From Albifimbria verrucaria (taxonomy: Eukaryota > Ascomycota > Sordariomycetes > Hypocreales > Stachybotryaceae): a stretch of DNA of 64,000 bases. The translations under genes and the position numbers were made by a program. Under the pieces are notes generated by a model. The model worked only from the letters and a program-made list of their open reading frames with translations. It was not told the origin of the DNA and searched no databases. Within the stretch, counting starts at the first letter, position 1; every line of letters begins with the position of its first letter. The stretch is taken from contig JAHREC010000049.1 in assembly GCA_020081605.1 (NCBI GenBank), positions 4,509,784 to 4,573,783 of the forward strand. The letters run 5' to 3'. Positions 34,929 to 46,069 of the stretch are shown piece by piece.

Positions 34929-36621
34929 ATGCATATCCTTAGTTTGCCTACAGAACTCAGGCATATTATAATCATCCATTGCATTCTCATTCGAGGCATT
35001 AAGCGCGGCGTCCGACTGAGACTAGTATGCAGTACGTTTTTGAAAGTGCAAGCCCCGACGAACCCCTTTTCTATCTTGAGAATGTCTAATTGACGACGCA
35101 GAGCAATTTAAGCAGGATTTCGTACCGGCGCTATATCGATCGCGTTTATTAGATGACGTCTCTGCGCAGCGAGTAGGTTACCACTGGCAGATGCGCGACG
35201 ATCGGTATGGTGCTGCCAAGTTGTGGCAGGGTTACCTGGCCCAACGTGTCCTTGGTGAGACCAACAAGGATGTAGGACGGTTCGTTGAGATTCGTGAAGC
35301 TGCCGAGGCTATGCATAGCCTAACTGCTGCCATTGGCAACAAATGCTTGTCTGTACAAGAGATAGTCCATGGCTTATGTTGGCTTGCATTAGAGCGAGGG
35401 ACGAATCGTCCTGGGAAACGACAATTGTGGATAAGGCCCACAAGTGATGTATGGACTTCTTTCCCTACCACTGCGCCAACGGATCCCCGGGATCAGCCGT
35501 CAAGTCTCAAAATGAACTTGCTATGCGCAGCAGCATACTTCAACGAGGTCACAGTTGCGGCGGACCTACTGCAAAAAGGTGAAAATGATTGCAGGTCAGT
35601 GTATTGGTTGTAGGCTGAAGAGGCTTCTAGTCATCCAGTCCTTGCATCTGAAGTACAACAGATCTTGTCTGAACGAGGATTGCGATATTGGGCGAACCGA
35701 AAGAGCTGATTGCTGACATGGGAAATCGCATAGTCCAACCGACCAGCGTGATCTTTTTCCATCTCCCATCGAGATTGCACCTTTTCGGGGCAACATTGCT
35801 GTTCTGGATCTGTTCCAGAGGCACATTCTGCACAAAAGCCCCCATGATTTTACGGATGACGAAAGCTTTGTCTCATGGGCCTGTGAGGAAACCAACGGTG
35901 CCATAAGAGGCGCAGTGATTAACGGAGACCTGGACCTGTTGGTCCGCGTCTTGTTTCCCCAAGCCTAAGGCCTCATCCGCCGGCCATGTCATCACATATC
36001 AGGATCAATCAAGAGAGTACCAAGAGAAAGCTACAAAACATTCAAAGCTTTTCGAGCACGCCCGTTATGTACGATTATCTCGGCAGCAATTTTCGAGATC
36101 CTTATGAGACCACAATCCTCCTGAAAGATTGGCTGACGCAAGACCAGCAATGGTATGCACGACACGGGAACCTACTCATGTTACGTCATGTTATGAGTAA
36201 GAGCCCAGAGTATTACTGGTTAAAAGGCAAAAGGGATGATCCACTCAATCAGGCATGCCGTTCATGTTTCGAAGACATGGTAGATTTCCTTCTGCAACAG
36301 GAGATAGAACCAAAGAAAACAGTTCTCAACGTGGCCGCTCGAGGTGGAAGCGTCAAGATAATGAAGAAGCTACTTGTACATGGCATAAAAAATCCAAGAT
36401 GGTCTTCTGTCATGGGAGATATCCTAATAGAAATTATTCTTGGAGAGAATACAGCCATGCTTGAACTCGTCTTTCAGCATGGCTATGTTCCTACTCCAAG
36501 AGGGTGGCGGAGTGCAATGAGGCGGGCATCATCTGAAGGCCTTGAATCTATGGTGAAAATTTTGAAAATGATAGATGCAGGGACGCAGCTGTCCGGCAAG
36601 GGATCTGACTCGGAGTACTGA
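34929..36621 (+). CDS. F-box/ankyrin-repeat protein (frameshifted)
   Basis: ATG 34929 gives MHILSLPTELRHIIIIHCIL, a degenerate F-box, up to RLRLVC. Intron 35032-35101 (GTACGT...CGCAG) leads into QFKQDFVPALYRSRLLDD. The middle part runs openly to about 35610; then VLDLFQRHILHKSPHDF and AVINGDLDLLVRVLFPQA (about 35800-35967), and the last frame to 36621 (ACRSCFEDMVDFLLQQEIEP, AARGGSVKIMKKLLVHG) has ankyrin-type helices. Two or more single-base frame changes (about 35610-35700 and 35970-36060) break it. It is a paralogue of the intact gene at 43023-44258 (same LSLPxE start, same first-intron position). Likely a substrate adaptor; role inferred. Confidence 0.6.
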
Positions 36622-38400
36622 TGCATGAATATAGTCAATGTGCGGAGTGATTGCAAACATCATTTCTCGGCTCATAGTATTTTAAGCACAGAACGGGGAC
36701 ATTCTTCTATTTTATCAACTGATCTTACCATCTACGCATGCATTTCATTTCGTAAGTTAAAAACTCCAGTGGTTATGCAGCTAAATATACTCCTACCTGC
36801 TTGTACGATAACGTGCGGTCCTTGAATAGTTAATAATAGGATCGCATGCTTTCAATTTCCCGCTGCTCTCCAAATCTGTCGAAGCACTTACATTGCTTTT
36901 CTCTTTTTCTTTTACTGAAGATATGAATTTGGGTTACCATGGTAGAACGATCTGAGTTCAGAGTGTAGTCGACCCGGTTTATCTTAATAATTTGATGAAG
37001 CGTAAGTTAGTTCTGTTTGGGTCCGAAACCTAGGAGCGATTCGAAATGCGAGGTATTGAAGATTTATCTTAGTCACCATAGCTAAAGGCATGCTCATTAA
37101 CCTGCATCGAAGTTTTCATCACCCTTTATTCGAATGAACCGTGCTTACATTGACTCCGGCTGCTTAGACAGCTTCTCATAATAGTCAAGCCGGATCATGC
37201 AGTGTATACCATCGGGTTTATAAATAACATTAATTGTTACTGCGGATGGGTACCAATGTAAAGCTTGTAGCCTCCGAGTTGATAGCCTACGAAAGGCCTA
37301 ACATCATTGACATGCTTCTACTAATGGGCGAAAGTATCTATAGCCAATGCTATCGAGTGTAAAGAAAGTTAAGCTACACGTTACACAGAAAGTCAACGAA
37401 GCTTCCGGTACGGTGCAGACAGAACACCAGTGGAGCGCATTGTTTGTAATATAAGTAGCCGTGGCTATATTGGATATACCAGAAACGCATTCAATTTATG
37501 GTGGCAGACGCTAATGCTTGCGCGAGACGTGGTGCTACATACATTACGTGTCATGGCACAGGCTTTACTGAGAATAACCCGTTGGAATCAGACATTGTGC
37601 ATTCTTATTAAATTATCTGTTTTATGTGAGTTGATTCATGAGTCAATTTTCCGTCTTCTGGAGGGTTGAGGTAAATAGGTTGCTACATACAAATGGGCAG
37701 TCCAAGTCGAAACATATAAGCCGGAGATGGAGTCATAGAGTCGCCAACATTACTTATGGAGTCGACGCAGACGCCTCCCTGTTATTGACAGCAACTAATA
37801 CGATGGCAGGCATAAAAGAGGGTCTTACAACCAGTTCCTGTCTCTTCCGGTCGGCGTTAATGCCGTTGAGTGCATTGTGAGCTTATGCTTATGATTGCAT
37901 TGCTCAATACGGATCGAGCGGGGAATTGTCCTTGATCGACGCAAATTAGAATGGCAGATCCACCGTGGCATCAATCCATGTCTTCTCGTATGCCAAAAAA
38001 TGGATTAAAGGTCGTTAGTTATTGGTGCCTTTGTTCTGTTCCCCACAAGGTAACATGCACAACATATAGCATCCATATGAGACTGTCTGTACGTGTTAAA
38101 GGCAGCAGAGGCCAGGGGCAGGCAAGACAGAATAGGGCGGACTGGACAGGATAGAATAGGCCGAAACGTGAAGTCTGTGTCAACCAAATAAACGCATCGC
38201 ATTCCCGTTTCACACTCTCATTAAACGAGGCTTTGTTGGTTCTGGGATATTCCTCTACGGCCAGTGCGGGTGGCAAGTAAACCGCTTAACACAACGCACA
38301 CTTAATGAATTTCTATTTGCCTGAAAGCAGAGCATTTTAAACTTTGTATTCATAAACTATGTAAATTTTATCTTTCATTTATACAAATAACTCAGGGAGA
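36622..38400. other. Gene-poor region
   Basis: 1.8 kb without a convincing gene. Short plus-strand frames at 37430-37880 do not connect into a known protein. A piece at 37501-37614 (ITCHGTGFTENNPLESDIV) weakly recalls a ketosynthase but has no supporting neighbours. Confidence 0.4.
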
Positions 38401-38680
38401 CACTTTGCGCTTCTTAGCTGATCCTGCTTCTATATCCACTGTGATAGATAATCTAGCAATATTCTTTTAGGAGGTTGATAGTATGCTCACTCTTCTGCTG
38501 AGTAACTGTCAATTTCTGGGCGTCTATATGCGCTAACCTAAGCAAGTAATTCTGCATGGCAATCGTTCGGTCCCTTTCGGCCAGGTCTTTCATCTTTTGC
38601 ACAATATCCTCTTTATGCTAGTCTAAGCCTAACTGCAGTATATCCTGTTTAATAACTATCTTATCGAATTATTAGGTCCA
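38400..38680 (-). pseudogene. Decayed coiled-coil protein fragment
   Basis: Reading leftward, one frame gives a heptad-like sequence (KMKDLAERDRTIAMQNYLLR, HIDAQKLTVTQQKSEHTINL) with TAG codons where CAG would fit. It lies at the edge of an AT-rich block and probably belongs to a RIP-damaged repeat. Family unknown. Confidence 0.35.
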
Positions 38681-38689
38681 CCAGGATAA

Positions 38690-40555
38690 ATAGTTAATTA
38701 GATTATGGTTATACACTTACTGCTCACTCAATTCCTTTTTAGCTGCCTAAAATAGTTATAGAGGTCAAGGTAGTAGGGGTTCTAAGGTATATTTACAGTA
38801 GAGTAAAAATAAACCAGCTCCTATTGAATAGGCGAATCTTACTCTGTTTTAATAAATATCCTAATATTTACTATTTATCTTATTAAACTTCTTCCAGGCT
38901 TAGCATTATATAAAAGGCTTAATGAAAGCCTTATCCTAACCTCCCCTTTATATATATAAATTCCTGTTGAGTATACTATATAGTAATAAAACCTGACTAG
39001 GCAGGACCATTATCTTGCCTCTTCATCCTGCTATCGATAATTATTGAGCCACGGTTAGAGTCACCGTCTAAGCCCCACGAGAGTATATTAACAGTTTGTT
39101 TTATCTGCCTGGATGGACTCAAGTACGACCCATGCTGACAGGGTGCTTGAAAGCACGGAACTGACTAACCAAACATCCGCAGGATCTTATACCGCGTTAC
39201 TAGTATAGAATAACCCGGATCGTTATATAATGCTATTAATATTTAAATATAAGTTTTCTTTTATTATTATGTTAAAGACTATTAGTAAGTAATAATATAT
39301 AATTATTAAGTTATATTCTCTTTAAGTTTCTTTAAAATAATTTAATTAATTAATAATATTTAAAATATATTATTTAAATTTAAATAAGGTTTTAATTATT
39401 TATTTAAGAATAATAATTTAAACTTTATTTATTTTATAATAAATAATTAATTTAAATTATTATATATAATTTTTATTTTTCTAAATCTTAAAATATTTAA
39501 TATATAAACCTTTAATAAAAAACTATTAATTTAAAGAATTTTTTTATTAAATAATATTTATATTTATTTTTTAATAATTTATAAATAATATAAATTTAAA
39601 TTTTATATTTTTAAATATATAAAGTAATTCTATTAATAATATAATAATATTAATATATAATATAATTAATAAAATTAAATATTTTAATTTATAATTTAAT
39701 TATTTTAATTTTAATATTTTTATATTTATATAATATATTAAAAATTATATTTAAGTTCTATAATATATATTTATATAATAATATATTTTATAATATAAAA
39801 AATATAAATTATTTTTATAATTAAAATATTTAATAATATAGATTTATATATAAAAAATAATAATAATAATATAAATTAAAAATTAAATATATATATATAT
39901 ATATATATTTTATTTTTAATTAAATTTATTTATTAATATATTAATTATTAAAATAAATATAATTATTATATTTTTATATAATATTTAATTAAAGTTTTTA
40001 ATTAAATTACTATAAAATTTATTATTATTAATAATATATATATAAATTAATAAATATAAATAAATATATTATTTTATTATTCTTATAATAAATTAAAAAT
40101 TCTTTTAATTATATTTTTAATTTTATAATTTATAAAATTATTATATTTTTTTATTTATTATATTATTTATTATTATTAAATTAAAATTTATTTAGTTTTT
40201 AAATATAAATTATAAATTATTTTATAATTTATTAATATTTTTATTATTTATTAAAAAAATAATATATTAATTATTAAATTAAATAAAAAATAAATATAAT
40301 ATTTTTTAAATATATTTAATATATAATATATATAATAATTCTACTTTATAAAAGTTTCTATTTTAAATTTAATATTATAAAACTTATAATTATTTATATA
40401 ATTATTAATTTTATAATTTAATAATAATTTCATTAATTAATAATAATTATATTATATTATTCTATATTTAAATAAACTTTATTATTTATTTAAGAGTAAT
40501 AATCTTTATTTTAATTACTCTATTTTATATAAATAATATAAAATAACCTAGATTA
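38690..40555. repeat. AT-rich RIP block
   Basis: TA-rich degraded DNA, almost pure A/T from about 39220 to 40555, with no frame. An island of mixed composition at 39000-39220 has no recognisable gene. Confidence 0.75.
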
Positions 40556-42006
40556 TTATAATATATAATTATTTAAATTTAAATTATTCCCCTGTCTTTC
40601 AAAGAGTAAACTCATTGCGATTCCACTTTCTTTATCCTCAGCTTCGCTTTCTTCATCCTTCCCTTTATTTTCTTTATCCTTCCCTTTACTTTCTTTACCC
40701 TTAGCTTCACGAGTCTTAATAGATTTAAGCTCATAGCCTTTAAAGAATTGTCCGTTGAACCCAACCATATTGAGGTAAGAGTAGTTATTATCCAATCCAA
40801 GAAGAATCTGAAATTGCTCCCCTTCCTTCCCAGGCGCGCCCTTTTAAACTCCGCAGTCATCCCTTGTTTTCCAACAGCAGCATGAGCTGCCGGGATTTGC
40901 TCTATAGCACGTTTATTTATAACGACGTCGGAGATTAGATGGAGTTCTTTGGGGCTATTCCACTTTCCGGATTGCTATAGGCCGCTTTTAGTATATATAG
41001 ACAACATAAATATTCATAGAAACCAACTTACCTTGGCAGCCTCAAAAACAAGTTGAGAAACGTGTACAGCTTTCTTATCTGCTGCTGGATTTGGCACCTT
41101 ATTACCATTTTTGTCCTTCTTCCAGCGATTGCCTGACCAGATATATCTGTTTGCATCAGCTTCTCTAAAACGCTCGTGTGCGACAATCGCCAAGTTGTTG
41201 TCGTCGGTCCTGCCAATGCTCACTCTTGTCACATAATAATCCTTAACTCCGGCCGATTTGACGTTGTAGGTCGCCCAATCATCTGTTACTTTGAACTTCT
41301 CACCGAGGCCTAAAGCAGGGATTGAATTGCCCATACTCTTGAATTTGTCTGATTTGATCCGATAATTCTCCTTTATACGTTGAGTCAACTCGGGGTCTGT
41401 ACTGGTGGGATTTTTCAGACGGTCGAGGCCTCTACCGCCAATGGTCCATAGTTCCTTCTGTGTTTCCGTCAAACCGGGCGAAATTTCCTGGCTCTCGCAG
41501 CCCTCGGCTCTGCACCTTATGTCCGTTTCTTCCGGGGATTTAGGTTTCTTATCCGGGGTTTTATCCTTGGGTTTAGATTTTTCAGGCTCGTGGCTGCCAT
41601 CATTGCTGGGTTTCTTGTCGGAAGGGCCATTGTGGCCTGGCTGATTGCCGTTGGGATTTTCCGCAGGAGGTTTGTCTGTACCAATTCGAATTGGCCGGGG
41701 TTGGCTGCCGTGAACATTGGCAGGTGTTTTGCCTGGTCCAGCACCAAAACCACCGCCGCCAATCTTGATTCCGCCTGGCTTACCCCCAATGCCTAAACGA
41801 AATCCCCGAACATAATGATTTTTAGAATCATCATATACTTTTCTCGTATTATCAGCCACCGTCGCGAGATATAATCATATATTGCAAGTTGCGTTCTTAC
41901 ATTCCAAAGTGCTAATAGTAGAGCTTGAGATTGCTCTGCCGGAGCTCTCGGGTAGGCTTCCCAGAGCAGCCAAGGTAAGTAAGAGGCCTGGGACGTGGAG
42001 ACGCAT
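40556..42006 (-). CDS. Secreted low-complexity protein, effector candidate
   Basis: ATG 42006 starts a clear signal peptide (MRLHVPGLLLTLAALGSLPE). An intron near 41840-41915 leads to a long open frame (41014-41859): a Gly-rich part (GIGGKPGGIKIGGGGFGAGP), a Pro/Lys/Asp linker (KPKDKTPDKKPKSPEETD), one C-x4-C pair, then a compact domain (ELWTIGGRGLDRLKNP, TRVSIGRTDDNNLAIVAHER). Intron about 40998-41029 joins EAAK to SGKWNSPKELHLISDVVINK. After a one-base frame change near 40840 the last part reads GEQFQILLGLDNNYSYLNMV and ends in a Lys/Glu repeat (SKGKDKENKGKDEESEAEDK), stop at 40556. I recognise no family; the layout suggests a secreted, possibly host- or competitor-directed protein. Confidence 0.6.
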
Positions 42007-42172
42007 GATAACAGGTATAAGATCAAGGTGCCAACGAGATCAAATCAAATGATAGCTATTGAACTTTAGGAAAATGGAGGTCAACGGTAATGATTGCTGC
42101 TGTATTAGAGAAAAAATTGATGAAGGAAGATACTGAGGATATTATATGCCTGGTTTGTGAGAAGTTATATCT

Positions 42173-42540
42173 GATGTTGGTAGAAAGGAAAGCCCTCAAA
42201 GGTTGAAAATATAATTAGTATCACTGAGTTATTGTTGGTTATATTGAAACAAGAAGACTAATAAATTCTGTTGTGACACGAATCTTTCCCTATCTCACTA
42301 ACACAAGAACTTACCCATCTTACCAACATAACCAACTTGAGAGCAATATTAGAGTCATATATCTAATGTTGGTAAGACGAAAACCCCTTGGAGCTTGTAA
42401 ATATAATTAGCATCACAGAGTCATCGTTAGTTACATTAAAACAAGCGGACTAACAAATTCAGTCCCAACACAAATCTTTACCTTTCTCATCGACACGACC
42501 AACCTAAAAGCAATATTAGAGTCGTGTGTCTTCAAAATGA
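42173..42540. repeat. Diverged ~190-bp direct repeat, two copies
   Basis: Copy 1 starts at about 42173 (ATGTTGGTAGAAAGGAAAGC) and copy 2 at about 42364 (AATGTTGGTAAGACGAAAAC). Both run through TATAATTAGxATCACxGAGT and end in GCAATATTAGAGTCxTxT. By eye roughly three quarters of positions agree; copy 2 lacks about 20 bp. Confidence 0.75.
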
Positions 42541-42604
42541 GAGAATACGTAGTGGGAGAAAACGACAGAGTAGCCGCGTGATCCGTGTATTCCTTGATCA
42601 AAGA

Positions 42605-42840
42605 CCCCATTCGGACCCCAAAGCCACCGTTTGGACCCCATTGTGCGCGCGCATGTGCCACATAAAACAGCAGTTGTTCATAAGGTATTTTAAGAAACCC
42701 AGCTTCGAGGAGAATTAGACCCCAAAAGCCCCATTCGGACCCCAAAGCCACCGTCTGGACTCCATTGTGCGCGCGCATGTGCCACATGAAACAGCAGTTG
42801 TTCATAAGGTATTTTAAAAACTCAGCTTCGAGGAGAATTG
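42605..42840. repeat. 124-bp tandem duplication
   Basis: Two near-identical copies (about 42605-42716 and 42729-42839; period 124) contain CATTCGGACCCCAAAGCCAC, TTGTGCGCGCGCATGTGCCA and CTTCGAGGAGAATT. Only a handful of substitutions and one or two small indels separate them. They lie 200-400 bp upstream of the intact F-box/ankyrin gene, in its likely promoter or 5' UTR. Confidence 0.9.
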
Positions 42841-43022
42841 ATGGTTCAAGTCCTCCACGAGGGATTTAATCAAGCCATATATATTATTAAGCGTAGGTGC
42901 CTAATGATCAAGGATCCTATGTTCGTGCCAAACCAAATCTTTACATCGGATGTTGATTTTCGCTGTTCCTTCTCCGAATTTGTTTCGAAGCTCCATTGTC
43001 TCGCCATCCAACTCGCAATACT

Positions 43023-44258
43023 ATGGAGCTGCTAAGTTTGCCTGCCGAAATTGTGAAGCGTATCATTTCCTCCATAGTACAACAGCTGGGGATAATAGAA
43101 TCCATGAGAGTTCGTCTCACATGTCGTGAGTCTTATCGATTAATGGGTTAATAACTTCTTCAGCTAACAGTTATAGGTCTGTTTGCCCACGAGATCCTTG
43201 ATACTCTTATTATATCCCGTGTCATTGAAGCTGTATTTGAAAAATACAAGCATAGACTCAATAAGCAACATGGAATCATGGCTCGATACTTATGCCATCG
43301 AGTCCGTACCGATCAGCCGCTGACTCATCCATGGATTATCACAATCCGTGAGACCTGTAAGATGTTAATGGCACATTATGAGAGCTTAGGCCACGCCAGT
43401 CAACAGACCGAAATATTGGAGGGAAGTATATGTCTGTGTCTAGCAGTGAATGCAAGTCATAATATCTTCCAAGTTCTTACAGGATACGACGAGGATGACA
43501 AGGCTCATTATAACGGTGGTACTTTAGAGAATTGTCTTGCAATAGCAGCATGGATAGGAGATTTCACTTTGGTCAAGTCTTTGCACCGCGGATCAGACCC
43601 AATATCGTTCTTCGGAAGACCATCATGGGCCGCAGCTGCAAATGGGCATATTACTATATTGCAGTTTCTTCTCGACCAGGGTGCCTTACTGTTCGAGCCC
43701 AATTTTATGGCTAGTTACTTCTATAGACTCTCCGCATCCCCTATAATAGTGGCATCATATATGGGCCATACAAGAGTTGTCCAGCTCTATCTTAGAGAAG
43801 AATATGATAGTGAAGAGGCGCACTGGGAGGAGAGAGTGGCAATCCATTTTGCGGTAATGGCGGACAAGGTCGACACCCTGAAGCTTCTGTTGGAACACGC
43901 GCGAGAGTATTTTCCCACCATCTTATACCTTATGGAATTGGATGATGGACTCCTGTTAAGCTCGGACCTGGGTTGCATCAAATCCGCCAGGCTCCTTTTG
44001 GATCATGGTGCAAACCCTGACGAGTGTGATGATCGCCAATACTCATGTCTACAGAACGCAGCAAAGGGTGGCCACGAACGAATCGTCAGGATGCTGCTCG
44101 ACGCCGGGGCATCGACCGAGGCACCTGAATATATAATATGCCGCACTTCTTCTGAAAAAATTAAGAGAAATAAACGACAAGACGCACTGACCCTCGCTAG
44201 GTTAGGCGGTCATAGAGCTATCGTTAATCTTATTGAAAGAAGACAAGCGGGGCAGTAG
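43023..44258 (+). CDS. F-box/ankyrin-repeat protein, intact
   Basis: ATG 43023 gives MELLSLPAEIVKRIISSIVQ, an F-box-like helix pair ending RVRLTC. Intron 43126-43176 (51 nt, GTGAGT...TTATAG) continues into LFAHEILDTLIISRVIEAVF. The rest is open to 44258. Ankyrin-type repeats are visible from about 43520 (CLAIAAWIGDFTLVKSLHRG, WAAAANGHITILQFLLDQGA, IIVASYMGHTRVVQLYLREE, CIKSARLLLDHGANPDE, CLQNAAKGGHERIVRMLLDA) to ALTLARLGGHRAIVNLIERR at the end. No frameshift. Likely an adaptor that binds a protein through the ankyrin stack; a ubiquitin-ligase role is inferred from the F-box-like start. Paralogue of the broken gene at 34929-36621. Confidence 0.85.
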
Positions 44259-44400
44259 GACCGAGCTAGTAGAGCAGGGTAAAGATGAGATTTTTATTCG
44301 AGTTCTATAAATCATGATTATTACTTACCTGGGACCATGATGACCACTACTAAAGACAACCAGCATTGATTTCTGTAATAAGGATAGAGTAGAGCGTCTT

Positions 44401-44979
44401 AGGGTTAAGGTTAGGGTATATTATACTATCTCTAGCATCTAGCTATAGGGGCTTTTTAGGGCTATTAAGGGCTATATATAGAGATATAGAGAGATATAAA
44501 GAGATAAAGAGATAGAGAAATATAGGAGATATATAGAGATATAAAGAGATATAGAGAGATATAGAGAGATATAAAGAGATATAGAGAGGTATAAGGAGAT
44601 AATAAAATATAAAGAAATATACTAAAATATATAGCTTTTATTTCCTATTCTTAGGAATATCTTTAGCTATAGAGATAGCGGAGAGAGCCTTAGTTTTAGC
44701 GAAAATTAGCCTTAAGCTAGTATCTAGCTAGTAGGCCTCGCTAGGTAATAGAAGGTTCTGAAGCTCTTTATAGGCCTTAGAGGTTTCCTTAGCTATAAGA
44801 CCGCCGGCTGAGAAAATTAGCGGGCGAAAATAGGGCCCTAGGGCTCTATATTTAGCTATTTTAGCTAGGCTAGCCTCCTCTAGGGTAGTATAGGCTTCCT
44901 CGCGGCTTGGGGTTAGGGTTAAGGTTAGGGTATATTATACTATCTCTAGCATCTAGCTATAGGGGCTTTTTAGGGCTAT
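44401..44979. repeat. 65-bp direct repeats flanking a RIP-damaged relic
   Basis: The same 65 bp (AGGGTTAAGGTTAGGGTATA ... GGGGCTTTTTAGGGCTAT) occurs at 44401-44465 and 44915-44979. Between them lie GATATAGAGA-type tandem repeats (44479-44600) and, on the minus strand at about 44640-44905, a decayed frame. Skipping stops, it includes EEASLAKIAKYRALGPYF, LIFSAGGLIAKETSKAYKEL and LIFAKTKALSAISIAKDIP. It resembles the C-terminal part of a transposon-encoded protein, but I cannot name the family. Confidence 0.6.
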
Positions 44980-45015
44980 TGTAGAGGGGTATTCCGTGCT
45001 TGGGTATAGGGTTAA

Positions 45016-45017
<2 letters not shown>

Positions 45018-45084
<67 letters not shown>
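45018..45084. repeat. (GT)n / (TATGTG)n microsatellite
   Basis: About 21 GT units followed by four TATGTG units. Confidence 0.95.
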
Positions 45085-45107
45085 CATACGTGAATGTGTC
45101 TGCCACT

Positions 45108-45165
45108 ACTACTAAATTACGACAACTACTACTACTACTACTAATAATAATAATAATAATAATAA
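45108..45165. repeat. (ACT)n / (AAT)n microsatellite
   Basis: ACT triplets (about 7) passing directly into AAT triplets (about 7). Confidence 0.95.
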
Positions 45166-45280
45166 TGGGGCGTAGGGGCGGGCCGTAATGCATCAGGTGA
45201 ATTTTGGCCCCAGGGGCGAAAATAAGTGGGGTCTACTCTAATAGAACGACATGCAACAACTGAGTGCCACTGATGGTGGA

Positions 45281-45474
45281 ACTAACTACCATATTTCACC
45301 CCCGGGGCGAAACTGACATACGGGCCCTTCTACCAAACTCCAACCAATTCCCTACAAACAGTCGTATGTGTTTCACCCTGCCAAACCGATTTATTTATTG
45401 CATGTCAGATGTCCTGGTTCGGAACCATAGTAAATGAATCAGTTTCGCCCCGGGGGCGAAATATGGTAGTTAGT
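45281..45474. mobile_element. MITE-like element with 36-bp inverted repeats
   Basis: Position 45281-45316 (ACTAACTACCATATTTCACC ... GGGGCGAAACTGA) and 45439-45474 are inverted copies of each other with a single mismatch over 36 bp. The 194-bp interval encodes nothing. Each arm contains the palindrome core GGGGCGAAA. I see no clear target-site duplication. Related fragments occur at about 45204-45225 (TTTTGGCCCCAGGGGCGAAA) and 48827-48842 (TTTCGCCCCGGGCG), so it may be one of a small family. Confidence 0.6.
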
Positions 45475-46069
45475 CTTTCCGATGGCAAGGTCCCGAACAC
45501 ACTATGAATAGCGACGAAATCGTACCCGCAGTTTCCATCAGTGCAAGTTTCCTGGATTCGCACTTAATATTAATATTAAAGCATTTGTCGAGGATCTCGC
45601 CTGGAGGAAGTCACTTGGTGGACTATTCTTGTGTGCCTAAAGATGAAATAAACAGAAGTGGAGTGAAGAGCAGCCTTCGCCTCTTTGTACTTAATGTCTT
45701 CTATTTATGACCGTGTTTGTTGTTTTCACTTTGCTTTTTCTTTTCTCCCCCTTTTGTTTCGTATTTAAAACGCGCGTCAGCAGTACAGTCGCGCCTTTTT
45801 CAGCAGGGCTTGCAACGGGGAGAGACATTAGCTTGATGCCTATTCAGCCACATTCGCATGAACAAGGTATATGCTGGTGGCGCCCTCAGACACCCTGCGG
45901 CTTTGTAACCAGGGCCAAGGTCATGCAGAGTACTCTATTTTCCATTTTTATGCATCCTGTCGCCGAAACTCTTCCCCGAGTTGTTACCCGACACCACCCT
46001 ACCCTATACACTCATCATATAACTTCAGCATCATTGACACTGAGCCTGTGAGCGCAAAGGACATCAGAA

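Noticed and set aside
37501..37614. Polyketide-synthase ketosynthase remnant (CHGTG followed by NNPLESDIV)
   Set aside because: Only one short motif resembles a ketosynthase; the upstream active-site Cys region and the downstream His region are not found in any frame.
44957..45193. Frames encoding His/Thr or Cys/Val repeats
   Set aside because: These are translations of the GT and ACT/AAT microsatellites.
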